DNA of 9,133 bases from Candidatus Bathyarchaeota archaeon (GCA_007050895.1 SMYP01000169.1:1-9133), one strand, 5' to 3'; positions 1 through 6,379 are shown, counted from the first letter of the stretch. Program-made: numbers and translations. The notes: generated by a model not told the origin, from the letters alone.

Positions 1-302
1 CCGATTCCTATAGCTGTGACTTTTAGGTCTTTCAAGAATCGGTTGGTGGTTATTTCAGCTACGTCCACAGCAGTGGTTATTGATTTACCTCTGGCCTTTA
101 ACATAATCTCATCGGTTTTGCCTGAAGACATAGCAGTGATAACAGCCATCACATAGCTCATTGGTGGTTTGCTTCCGATGAAAATAACCTCTGGTTTTCT
201 CTCCGTTGGCTTGACGACTTTTGTTGGTTTCTCAACTGATTGTTCGTTTTTCTTTTCTGCTATTTTATCGGATACAGGTTTTGGGGGTGCTTCCTCTGTC
301 AT
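1..302 (-). CDS. albA: DNA/RNA-binding chromatin protein Alba (C-terminus off window)
   Basis: Alba is a dimeric archaeal chromatin protein that coats DNA and also binds RNA. The 100 visible residues contain the family core: IFIGSKPPMSYVMAV (about residues 40-54), then IMLKARGKSITTAVDVAEI and TNRFLKDLKV, closely following the Sso10b pattern. The C-terminal beta-hairpin arm lies beyond position 1. The start is the ATG at 302-300, preceded by AGGAG at 315-311 with 8 nt spacing; an ATG four bases upstream is out of frame and runs into a stop. Two oddities are visible. There is a roughly 37-residue Lys/Glu/Pro-rich N-terminal extension absent from Sso10b. The first of the paired lysines (Lys16 of Sso10b, the regulated acetylation site) is Ser44 here, while the second (Lys17) is kept as Lys45. 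The family call is secure; the effect of the extension is unknown. Confidence 0.95.
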   Translation of the reverse strand, partial: MTEEAPPKPVSDKIAEKKNEQSVEKPTKVVKPTERKPEVIFIGSKPPMSYVMAVITAMSSGKTDEIMLKARGKSITTAVDVAEITTNRFLKDLKVTAIGI

Positions 303-329
303 TCATTTCACTCCTTTTTTTGTGTGTTG

Positions 330-352
330 ATTATAGTCTTAGCAATATTCTG
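330..352 (-). promoter_or_regulatory. Candidate promoter of the Alba gene
   Basis: The minus strand reads GAATATTGC and then GACTATAATC here, two TATA-like stretches upstream of the Alba start. The distal one would place transcription start near 320 and leave a short leader containing the AGGAG site; the proximal one would cut into that site. The rest of the 303-563 interval shows no convincing gene. Only spacing and AT content support this. Confidence 0.3.
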
Positions 353-504
353 CGTCCAAGTAGACACTGAACATCAATTAAACGTTCACAAACAACCTAA
401 TAAATGCAACAACTTTGTTCCATTGACATATCTTTAAATCGCAATATCAACTCAATCTCTCGCCTTTGTAGATTAAGTAAATCGTAAACATGAATTGCCA
501 TTAG

Positions 505-510
505 AAAAAA
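505..510 (-). terminator. T6 run, possible terminator of the methyltransferase gene
   Basis: A run of six T on the minus strand lies about 55 nt after the methyltransferase stop codon. Archaeal RNA polymerase commonly terminates at U-tracts without a hairpin. No stem-loop is evident beside it and six T is short, so the call is weak. Confidence 0.25.
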
Positions 511-563
511 TAGCAGTTAGACAACCATCTCGACTTCAAGGTTCAAGCGGCACACTCCCTTCA

Positions 564-1223
564 TTATATGTGCTTGTGTTTAGCGTATTTCCGCAGGGGT
601 AGACAGAAGTGAACTTGCTTTTTATACTCTGAGAATTCCCTTCCAATTTTCTTTTCAAGCCTTCTTGTTTCTCTTGAAGCTGAAACTGTTATGAAAGATA
701 AAATATACAATATAGCAAGACCCACAGGCAAAGTCAGATAAAAATTTGAGTTCAGGGCAACTGTCAACGTTAATCCGAAAACAAAAAAGTAAACGCCAGC
801 GTAAAGCGGATGCCTTATGTATGAATATATGCCGTGGGCGACAAGTTTGGGAGTTTCCATGCAGAACCCAGTCCATGTGTGGTGTCTCGAAAGATCTACT
901 TTTGCTTTTGCCACAAGCGAGGTTCCCAGAAAAGTCAAACCAAAACTAAACCAGTCAGCAAGCGATCCTGAAACCACTGAAATCAGGGTATAAGCGTAAA
1001 CAAATAAAGGAACTAAAAGAAGCATCTTTAAAACGTATGTCCATTTCTCATTGATAAGAGTAACCATGCCTGGCTTCCTTTTGAAATCAGAAATAAACAG
1101 TGCGAAAGTAATGGCAACAACTGCTTGACAAAACCTGAAAGCAAAGACATATTCCAAGCTGCTAATCGCCTTTCTTTCAAAAGATGACGACCTGCTATTT
1201 AAGAGTATAAAATGACTTATCAA
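564..1223 (-). CDS. Isoprenylcysteine carboxyl methyltransferase / phospholipid methyltransferase-like membrane protein
   Basis: This is a probable S-adenosylmethionine-dependent methyltransferase embedded in the membrane, of the ICMT/PEMT superfamily. The diagnostic part is the C-terminal half: HGIYSYIRHPLYAGVYFF (about residues 130-147, with the Arg-His-Pro motif at 137-139), a hydrophobic hairpin, and then SRETRRLEKKIGREFSEYKK with paired glutamates (185, 190) before a Pro-containing tail, which is the usual SAM-binding layout. Hydrophobic segments fall near 25-44, 63-84, 92-105, 140-157 and 159-181. The full-length start is a TTG at 1223 without a good Shine-Dalgarno. An internal ATG at 1067 (residue 53, preceded by AGGAAG) would give 167 residues but lose the first helix. 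The substrate cannot be told: archaeal members are not established protein prenylcysteine methylases. It is monocistronic and divergent from the small basic ORF. Confidence 0.8.
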   Translation of the reverse strand: MISHFILLNSRSSSFERKAISSLEYVFAFRFCQAVVAITFALFISDFKRKPGMVTLINEKWTYVLKMLLLVPLFVYAYTLISVVSGSLADWFSFGLTFLGTSLVAKAKVDLSRHHTWTGFCMETPKLVAHGIYSYIRHPLYAGVYFFVFGLTLTVALNSNFYLTLPVGLAILYILSFITVSASRETRRLEKKIGREFSEYKKQVHFCLPLRKYAKHKHI

Positions 1224-1266
1224 GATTCAATTCATTGATCTCAAATAGTTATTCCAGCTACCCAAA

Positions 1267-1285
1267 GCTTTTTTTCAAAAAAAGC
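1267..1285. repeat. 19-bp perfect A/T-tract palindrome GCTTTTTTTCAAAAAAAGC
   Basis: Two 9-nt arms, GC followed by seven T and seven A followed by GC, flank a single central C. It sits between two divergent genes, where neither needs a terminator. It could be a bent-DNA or operator site, or part of a promoter for the small ORF that begins 22 bp downstream. The symmetry is exact; the function is unknown. Confidence 0.6.
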
Positions 1286-1306
1286 ATTACCTCTAGAATG
1301 ATTCAA

Positions 1307-1426
1307 ATGGCAAAAAAGCCACCCAGAAAAAGAGTCAAGATTAAAGGCCATTATTACCGAGTTAGGCAACGTTCCACAAAAAAGGGCAAAAAAGGAACTA
1401 TAATGGGCAAATGGAATAACAAGTAA
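1307..1426 (+). CDS. Small, highly basic hypothetical protein (39 aa)
   Basis: I do not recognise this protein. From the ATG at 1307 it has 39 residues, of which 16 are Lys or Arg and none is Asp or Glu. The sequence begins MAKKPPRKRVKIKGHYYRV and ends GTIMGKWNNK. Such composition is typical of small ribosomal or nucleic-acid-binding proteins. A nearby in-frame ATG at 1298 would add MIQ, and a further one at 1235 would translate the palindrome as part of the protein, which seems less likely. No Shine-Dalgarno is visible, so translation would have to be leaderless or weak. It is convergent with the radical SAM gene. Against it: A-rich DNA easily yields lysine-rich ORFs by chance. The KGHYYRVRQ segment, with aromatic and hydrophobic residues between basic ones, looks more like a real protein than random A-rich sequence. 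Confidence 0.45.
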   Translation: MAKKPPRKRVKIKGHYYRVRQRSTKKGKKGTIMGKWNNK

Positions 1427-1428
1427 CA

Positions 1429-1445
1429 TTAGCCTTTATAGCTAA
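1429..1445. terminator. Short inverted repeat between convergent genes
   Basis: TTAGC and GCTAA (5-bp stem, 7-nt loop CTTTATA) lie directly after the stop of the small basic ORF and about 28 nt beyond the radical SAM stop on the other strand. A shared end-of-transcript structure is possible. The stem is short and has no T-run, so this may be chance. Confidence 0.2.
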
Positions 1446-1472
1446 CCCCATTAAACATCACTTCCAGACTCA

Positions 1473-2543
1473 CTATTTTTCACGCAAGACTTTGGGAATA
1501 TAAGCGCATCTCGGATCAGATCCGAAAACATCCCCCGTGTAGAATTCAGCTGTAGTACGACATCCTCCGCATATTTCTCTGTACTCGCAGGCTCCGCATT
1601 TGCCTTTTAAGTTGCTTTTATCTCTAATTTTCGAGAAGAACTCAGAAGTCTGCAGTTCATTCCAAATCGTCTCAAGCGATTTTTGTTTTACGTTTCCGAA
1701 CCTGTGAACATCATTGAAGCTGCAGGGTATGGCGTCTCCATTTTCGGCTATGCTCATGAACTTGCCAAAGAAGCATCTGCCCAAGAAGAAATTATTATAC
1801 CAATCTTCAAAATCAGGTAGTCCCCGCTGCTTAGCTATGCGGGCGAAGAACGGACAATATACGTTGATTTCAGGCTTCCCCTTATACTTTGCACGCAGAT
1901 CGTAGAGCTTGTTCCACGCCCATTCATACTGCTGTGGAGACGGATCTGCCTTCAAACTGTTTTCGTCTCGGCTGTACGGAATAAAACTGTGATAGATTAC
2001 CCATCTCGCATTATACGTCTCGGCTAAGTCAAGAACATGAGTGAAATCCTCAACATTAACGTTCGTTCCTTCCCCATCAACATTGGCAAAAGTGTACACA
2101 AGACAGTTCAGCAAACCCGCACCTGATAATCGCTCAATTGCGGAAACCGCCTTCGAATGCGAACCCTTCCCTCGAATTATATCATTCATCTTTTCTGCGC
2201 CGTCAATGCTTACCGACACGCGAACTTCATTCTTAACAATGTTCTCAAAGATTTCATCGTCAAGCAGATGTCCATCCGTTATTATACTCGCTTTCAAACC
2301 AGTTTTCATAGCGTACCCTATTACATTGAAAAGGTCCTTGCGCAGAAGCGGCTCTCCACCACTTATTCCAAGCCAGCTTGCGCCAAAATCGTGTATTTGA
2401 TCCACTATCCGAAGAGCCCTTGAAGTATCCACCTCATCTGGAAAAGGCGACTTCCCCGCGGAAGCACAGTGTTTACAATTGCTATCACACGCAAAAGTAC
2501 ACCTCCAAGGCAAAATGTATAAAGGACCTTTGCGCTTCAACAA
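1473..2543 (-). CDS. Radical SAM/SPASM domain protein (AhbC/AhbD/PqqE-like architecture)
   Basis: This is a radical S-adenosylmethionine enzyme of 356 residues. The 4Fe-4S/SAM motif is CDSNCKHC (Cys19, 23, 26). It is followed by GISGGEPLLRKD (the GGEP SAM-binding strand) and SVSIDGA in the TIM-barrel core. The C-terminal SPASM domain carries seven cysteines: C257 and C274 around GDAIPC, then CGACEYREICGGC (316, 319, 325, 328) and C346, enough for two auxiliary iron-sulfur clusters. This C-terminal pattern is shared by heme-pathway AhbC/AhbD, PqqE and peptide-modifying enzymes. No other heme-pathway gene or RiPP recognition domain is visible here, so the substrate stays open. The start is a TTG at 2543 preceded by AGGGG (2554-2550) with 6 nt spacing; the gene ends in a tandem TAG-TGA. 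A TATA box at about 2577 suggests its own promoter. Confidence 0.9.
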   Translation of the reverse strand: MLKRKGPLYILPWRCTFACDSNCKHCASAGKSPFPDEVDTSRALRIVDQIHDFGASWLGISGGEPLLRKDLFNVIGYAMKTGLKASIITDGHLLDDEIFENIVKNEVRVSVSIDGAEKMNDIIRGKGSHSKAVSAIERLSGAGLLNCLVYTFANVDGEGTNVNVEDFTHVLDLAETYNARWVIYHSFIPYSRDENSLKADPSPQQYEWAWNKLYDLRAKYKGKPEINVYCPFFARIAKQRGLPDFEDWYNNFFLGRCFFGKFMSIAENGDAIPCSFNDVHRFGNVKQKSLETIWNELQTSEFFSKIRDKSNLKGKCGACEYREICGGCRTTAEFYTGDVFGSDPRCAYIPKVLREK

Positions 2544-2572
2544 ATCAAACCCCTATTAACTTCTGGAAAAAC

Positions 2573-2581
2573 GCTATATAA
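2573..2581 (-). promoter_or_regulatory. TATA box of the radical SAM gene
   Basis: The minus strand reads GGTTATATAGCG, a good archaeal TATA element centred about 34 bp before the TTG start. The expected transcription start near 2551 would leave a very short leader that overlaps the AGGGG site, so the true start may lie slightly further upstream. Confidence 0.5.
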
Positions 2582-2589
2582 CCCTTCAC

Positions 2590-2597
2590 AAAAAAAA
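2590..2597 (-). terminator. T8 terminator of the LLM-MBL operon
   Basis: Eight consecutive T on the minus strand lie about 28 nt after the MBL stop codon and just before the next promoter. This position and composition match archaeal intrinsic termination at a U-tract. Confidence 0.55.
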
Positions 2598-2625
2598 CAA
2601 GTGCAAGGTTTGATTCGATAGTCCT

Positions 2626-3624
2626 TTAGATTTTGTATAGGTTTCCAACACTGTTCCACACAAAAGCCTCAGGAAACGTTTTAGCTATGGCACATATAGC
2701 TTTCCACCCCGTGCAATGTGTGGGAACAATTAACTTGGGGTTTATTCTCTCTAGTTCTTCAATTGTCGACCGGATTCGATTCTCAAAAGTTTCTCCTGCA
2801 AGGTGAAAACCTCCAAGCACAGCGTGAACCCTTTTTGTTCCCGTAATTTGCCTCGCATAATTTACTGTGTTTATTATACCTGGATGGGCACAGCCCGACA
2901 AGACAGCTAATCCTTTTCCTTTTATATTGATTATAACTGCACGTTCATCCATAATCAACGAGTCCGATTTCCACGAGCCGTTAACGAACGATTTGTGTTG
3001 AGTATCACCTTTTTCAAAACTTGTTTTCCGAGGAATTTCACCCGTTATGCAAACCATGTCATTCGCCGTTAAAGACGGTCGTTTAGTGAAAACCAGTCGC
3101 GCTGGCCTTAGTTGTGCCTTACTTGGAAACTCTGGATATTTTCGAACAATTCCCTCGATGGTGGCTGACCCTCTAATTTTAAACATGCTCTCATGGACGA
3201 TCACAGGTAGATCAGCTTTGCTAATTGCCTCGACCGCGGATATTAATCCTCCAAAGTGATCATAGTGTCCATGAGAAATAACAACAGACTCAACTTCGCT
3301 AAGGTTTATGCCCATGCAATTCGCATTTTGCACAATTCCCATAGGACTCATGCCAGCATCAAATAAAACGCAACCTGACCTATTTCCACTGAAAACTCGA
3401 ATAATCATTGAAAATCCATGCTCCGCAGAAGGCAGTTGAACAGGCCACTCGTCCCAATCTTTACCCTCACGTTCTCGTTTCCAGTGTCTAAACGACTGGG
3501 TCTGTCGTTTATTGAATGTCGACAGGAAATCCGCGCAGTTATCTACCAAGCTGATTATCTCTACGGAATCTGCTTTCTTAACTCTGAACCCTTTGTCAAC
3601 GGATTTCTGGATTGCAGCATTCAT
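2626..3624 (-). CDS. MBL-fold metallohydrolase, COG1237 / dihydropterin (DHPPS)-like family
   Basis: This metallo-beta-lactamase-fold protein has 332 residues. The metal-binding signature HGHYDHFGG (His118, His120, Asp122, His123) is followed by SGCAHPG (His247), GGFHL (271-275) and PTHCTG (His303), in the order typical of COG1237. That family includes Methanocaldococcus MJ0301, described as 7,8-dihydropterin-6-methyl-4-(beta-D-ribofuranosyl)aminobenzene 5'-phosphate synthase. The reaction of this member is not proven, and other family members act on different substrates. The N-terminal 40 residues are less typical and include a Lys-rich stretch. The start is the ATG at 3624; the stop of the upstream LLM gene is only 5 nt away, so translation is probably coupled. 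Transcription should come from the promoter before the LLM gene and stop at the T8 run near 2590. Confidence 0.85.
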   Translation of the reverse strand: MNAAIQKSVDKGFRVKKADSVEIISLVDNCADFLSTFNKRQTQSFRHWKREREGKDWDEWPVQLPSAEHGFSMIIRVFSGNRSGCVLFDAGMSPMGIVQNANCMGINLSEVESVVISHGHYDHFGGLISAVEAISKADLPVIVHESMFKIRGSATIEGIVRKYPEFPSKAQLRPARLVFTKRPSLTANDMVCITGEIPRKTSFEKGDTQHKSFVNGSWKSDSLIMDERAVIINIKGKGLAVLSGCAHPGIINTVNYARQITGTKRVHAVLGGFHLAGETFENRIRSTIEELERINPKLIVPTHCTGWKAICAIAKTFPEAFVWNSVGNLYKI

Positions 3625-3629
3625 GTGTA

Positions 3630-4586
3630 TTATCTCATCTCAACAACTCTTTCGGCGAAAAGTCGCAAGCTGCTCAAATTCGGAAGATCTCCAAAAAAGA
3701 GCATGAAGTATGTCACACCTAAACTAGTGTATCGTTGTATTTCTTGTTTGCATTGATGCGGAGTTACTATGAAATTAAGTTTCTTAAAATCTTCTATTGA
3801 AACATGCTTTTGTTTCAACTCCAAGATTTTTTCGTCTAGCTCTTTCTGATTAGAAACAATGAATATTTGACCGCCAAGCCAGCACGATTTTTCTATTTCG
3901 CGAAAATCTCTGCCCAATGCTTTGCAGTGTCTTTTTAAAACATCTAATTTTTGCTTGTACAACTCGAAGGACGGTATATAGCCCCAGTCAAATCGATCTG
4001 CATGTTGTGCGGTCACTTTCAATGTGAGTTTTTCTCCGCTGCCTCCAATTGTTATTGGCGGATGCGGCTTCTGCAAAGGTTTGGGTTCACACACTGCATC
4101 TTTTGTTTTGTAATATTTCCCTCCATAGCTTGTCTTTTCTTCAGTCCACATTTTCTTTATTATTTCCACGACCTCTTTCATTCGGTTTATTCTGGAACTT
4201 GATCTGGGAAACGTTATTCCATAAGCTCTATGCTCATCTTCTTGAACCCCCGCCCCGATGCCTAGCTCTAATCTGCCGTTTGATATGACATCGAATGTCG
4301 CTGCCATTTTAGCTAGTATCGCTGGGTTTCTGAAGGAGCTGCTCAGCACCATTGTTCCCAGCCTTATCGTTGAGGTTAAGGTTGATAGTGCCGAGAGGAG
4401 TGTCCAGCACTCAAGGATGGGGCGCTTCTGCACCATCATGTGATCATCTAGCCAAACGGAATCGTATCCTAACCGTTCACATTCAAGTACAATATCTCGA
4501 ACGCGATCAAGAGGTGAAGAGGAGTTTTTCTCTCTAATTTCAAACGCATAAAAGGGAAGGAAAACACCGAATCTTATTTTGGTCAA
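3630..4586 (-). CDS. LLM-class (luciferase-like) F420-dependent oxidoreductase, Rv1855c-type
   Basis: This is a 318-residue flavin/F420 TIM-barrel protein of the bacterial luciferase superfamily. It opens with IRFGVFLP, continues with ERLGYDSVWLDDHM, then TIRLGTMVLSSSFRNPAILAKMAA and GRLELGIGAGVQEDEHRAYG, and later PHPPITIGGSGE. This arrangement matches the probable F420-dependent group typified by mycobacterial Rv1855c, related to methylene-tetrahydromethanopterin reductase Mer. Use of F420 rather than FMN is inferred from family and archaeal context. The start is a TTG at 4586, with AGGGATGA about 6-10 nt upstream as a possible ribosome binding site. It is the first gene of a two-gene unit with the MBL protein. 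A TATA box at 4629-4636 supplies a promoter in the intergenic space shared with the ABC exporter. Confidence 0.9.
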   Translation of the reverse strand: MTKIRFGVFLPFYAFEIREKNSSSPLDRVRDIVLECERLGYDSVWLDDHMMVQKRPILECWTLLSALSTLTSTIRLGTMVLSSSFRNPAILAKMAATFDVISNGRLELGIGAGVQEDEHRAYGITFPRSSSRINRMKEVVEIIKKMWTEEKTSYGGKYYKTKDAVCEPKPLQKPHPPITIGGSGEKLTLKVTAQHADRFDWGYIPSFELYKQKLDVLKRHCKALGRDFREIEKSCWLGGQIFIVSNQKELDEKILELKQKHVSIEDFKKLNFIVTPHQCKQEIQRYTSLGVTYFMLFFGDLPNLSSLRLFAERVVEMR

Positions 4587-4628
4587 GTTATTTCATCCCT
4601 GGACCTGTTATGAAGCGCTTAGTATGAT

Positions 4629-4636
4629 GATATAAA
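4629..4636 (-). promoter_or_regulatory. TATA box of the LLM-MBL operon
   Basis: The minus strand reads CCTTTATATCATC, a near-consensus archaeal TATA element. Transcription would begin near 4606, giving a leader of about 20 nt before the TTG. The plus strand of the same site reads TATAAA, so it might also assist rightward transcription. Confidence 0.5.
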
Positions 4637-4642
4637 GGATTA

Positions 4643-4657
4643 TCAAACTATAATAAA
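4643..4657 (+). promoter_or_regulatory. BRE/TATA promoter of the ABC exporter genes
   Basis: The plus strand has TCAAA followed by CTATAATAAA, a BRE-like purine stretch joined to a TATA element. It predicts transcription start near 4678, a leader of about 45 nt, and an overlap of the start site with the 13-bp palindrome at 4666-4678. Confidence 0.5.
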
Positions 4658-4665
4658 TACGGCTT

Positions 4666-4678
4666 CTGCAAATTGCAG
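4666..4678. promoter_or_regulatory. 13-bp palindrome CTGCAAATTGCAG, candidate operator
   Basis: Two perfect 6-bp half sites flank one central A. The element lies about 26 bp downstream of the exporter's TATA centre, where a bound repressor would block initiation. No regulator gene is adjacent, so the binding protein is unknown. Confidence 0.45.
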
Positions 4679-4724
4679 TAAGAACTAGTTGCATGAGGGC
4701 GCATCAGACATGGTGGGTTGAGCA

Positions 4725-5588
4725 TTGAAAGAAATGATCGTAACTGAAAAGTTAACCAAGCGATATGGGGCTATCACGGCTATTGAAGATTTAGATTTAA
4801 AGGTGCATGCTGGAGAGATTTATGGCTTCCTAGGACCCAACGGGGCGGGCAAAACTACAACAATCAGGGTTTTGACCACTTTAACCAAGCCAACTTCGGG
4901 TCACGCGCTAGTAAACGGTTTTGATGTAGTGAATGAACCTGAAAAGGTGAAAAAAATGATTGGTGTAGTGCAGCAGCATGTAAGTTTAGATCGTGATTTA
5001 ACTGTAAGAGAAAATATAGAGTTCCGTGCTCGTTTACATCATCTGGGTTCATTTGAACGCAAGAAACGAATCGATGAGTTGCTTGATTATTTAGGCCTCA
5101 CTGGAGAAGCTGACCGAATAGTCAACGATCTTTCAGGAGGAATGAAAAGACGCGCCATGATTGTCTGTTCTCTGTTGCATAAGCCTAAGGTACTTTTTCT
5201 TGATGAACCAACGGTGGGATTGGACGCCCAGACCCGGCGTCTCTTGTGGGAGTCAATACGTCGATTACACCTAGATGGCACTACTATTTTCCTCACTACT
5301 CACTATATTGAAGAAGCAGAAGCCTTGTGTCAACGTGTAGGAATACTACATCAGGGTCGCTTGATTGATCTAGGCAAACCATTGGAGTTGCGTCAAAGAT
5401 TAGGTTTGGTCACTGTAGAGACTCTTGTGAATAATAAAGAAACTCGTTACCAGTATTTTGCTGATAGAGCGGCAGCGACTAGATATGTTCAGAACTTGCC
5501 TCCCGAAGCTAAAACCATCATCATACGAGATTCAAACTTGGAAGATGTCTTTGTAGAATTAACTGGACGAAAGGTGGATAATGACTAA
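4725..5588 (+). CDS. ABC transporter ATP-binding protein, DrrA-type
   Basis: This is the nucleotide-binding subunit of an ABC exporter, 287 residues. Walker A is GPNGAGKTT (37-45), the Q-loop lies near VVQQ (81-84), the signature is LSGGM (136-140), Walker B is VLFLDEPTVGLD (156-167), and the switch histidine is His193. The tail after about 215 (GKPLELRQRLG...LEDVFVELTGRK) is the DrrA/daunorubicin-resistance type, linked in bacteria to drug or lipid export by ABC-2 permeases. The substrate here is unknown. The start is a TTG at 4725 preceded by GGTGGG (4712-4717) with 7 nt spacing; an ATG three codons later at 4734 is the alternative. The permease gene follows with no intervening base. Arg codons are rich in CGT compared with neighbours, which might hint at transfer from bacteria, but the sample is small. 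Confidence 0.93.
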   Translation: MKEMIVTEKLTKRYGAITAIEDLDLKVHAGEIYGFLGPNGAGKTTTIRVLTTLTKPTSGHALVNGFDVVNEPEKVKKMIGVVQQHVSLDRDLTVRENIEFRARLHHLGSFERKKRIDELLDYLGLTGEADRIVNDLSGGMKRRAMIVCSLLHKPKVLFLDEPTVGLDAQTRRLLWESIRRLHLDGTTIFLTTHYIEEAEALCQRVGILHQGRLIDLGKPLELRQRLGLVTVETLVNNKETRYQYFADRAAATRYVQNLPPEAKTIIIRDSNLEDVFVELTGRKVDND

Positions 5589-6338
5589 ATGATGACTGTG
5601 CTTGGGGATATATACTCAGTCTTATGGGTGGATCTTAGATTCTTGAGGCGTCATTGGCTTCGGACCCTTGCTACCAGTCTTGTCAATCCTGTTCTTTACC
5701 TAGTAGCTTTTGGCTATGGCTTAGGGGGAGGAATAAATTTTGATGGTTATAGCTATCTATCATTTGTTATGCCTGGTATAATCGCTCTTACTGCTATGTC
5801 AAGTAGTTATGGTGGTGCTGGATTAAAGTTGCATGTGGATCGTCTTTTCTACAGATGCTTTGACGAATACTTGATGTCTCCTATAAGCCTCTTTTCATTG
5901 GCAATCGGAAAAACCTTGATAGGCGTAGTGCGAGGTTTGATAAGTACTATCGCAATATTGACAGTGGGTGTAGTCCTTTCGCCAACTCTTATGGTTACTC
6001 CACTTTTTGTGTTAGTCTTGATCAGCTCTTGCTTCGTCTTCTCCTTTCTTGGCGTGCTTATTGGAATGTGGGCAAAATCGCACCAAGACATGACAACTTT
6101 TAGCACGCTAGTGATTTTACCAATGACCTTCCTTAGCGGTACTTTCTTTTCATTAAGCCAACTACCCGAAGCAGTGAAAGCTGTCCTATATCTCTTACCT
6201 CTTACTCATTCCAGTGAGTGCTTGCGAGCAGCATCTTTAGGGCAAACATTCCCTTGGCTTTCTTTCTTGGCTCTTCTGGGCTTTGGGTTGATATTCTTTA
6301 CAGGAAGCATGTGGGCCCTAAAGCGGGATAGCATTTAA
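5589..6338 (+). CDS. ABC-2 type permease, DrrB/NodJ-like
   Basis: This is the membrane subunit partnering the preceding ATPase, 249 residues with about six hydrophobic segments. After a cytoplasmic start (VLWVDLRFLRRHWLRT) the first helix begins near NPVLYLVAFGYGLG. The conserved ABC-2 C-terminal region is present: ILPMTFLSGTFFSLSQLP, followed by YLLPLTHSSECLRAA, and a last helix before the KRDSI end. The ATG at 5589 directly follows the TAA of the ATPase gene, and a second ATG follows at once. No Shine-Dalgarno is clear in that junction, so coupled re-initiation is likely. A two-gene exporter forming a 2+2 complex is the expected assembly. The stop codon sits inside a stem-loop. Confidence 0.92.
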   Translation: MMTVLGDIYSVLWVDLRFLRRHWLRTLATSLVNPVLYLVAFGYGLGGGINFDGYSYLSFVMPGIIALTAMSSSYGGAGLKLHVDRLFYRCFDEYLMSPISLFSLAIGKTLIGVVRGLISTIAILTVGVVLSPTLMVTPLFVLVLISSCFVFSFLGVLIGMWAKSHQDMTTFSTLVILPMTFLSGTFFSLSQLPEAVKAVLYLLPLTHSSECLRAASLGQTFPWLSFLALLGFGLIFFTGSMWALKRDSI

Positions 6339-6359
6339 GAAATGCTTAGAGCAACGCTT
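6321..6359 (+). terminator. Bipartite stem-loop over the permease stop codon
   Basis: AGCATTT (6330-6336) pairs with AAATGCT (6340-6346) around an AAG loop, and outside it AAGCG (6321-6325) pairs with CGCTT (6355-6359). The TAA stop is in the loop region. No T-run follows on this strand, so it may define or protect the mRNA 3' end rather than act as a classical terminator. It separates the exporter from the convergent tRNA gene. Confidence 0.4.
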
Positions 6360-6374
6360 GTCCAAAAGATGTGC

Positions 6375-6379
6375 AAAAA
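6375..6379 (-). terminator. T5 run after the tRNA gene
   Basis: Five T on the minus strand follow immediately after the encoded CCA of the tRNA, a usual termination signal for archaeal tRNA genes. Confidence 0.5.

Noticed and set aside
240..437. 65-residue plus-strand ORF with Phe/Cys-rich sequence
   Set aside because: It overlaps the Alba start and ribosome site on the other strand, has no ribosome site, and its composition reflects T-rich intergenic DNA.
1235..1306. Upstream ATG starts extending the small basic ORF to 63 residues
   Set aside because: The extension would translate the 19-bp palindrome and adds a segment of quite different composition, with no ribosome site before it.
2041..2400. 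119-residue plus-strand ORF
   Set aside because: It lies entirely within the radical SAM gene on the opposite strand, including its conserved barrel region, so it is an antisense shadow.
4624..4630. ATGATGA resembling the C box of a C/D guide RNA
   Set aside because: No D box (CTGA) or D' element is found within the usual distance, and the site overlaps promoter sequences.
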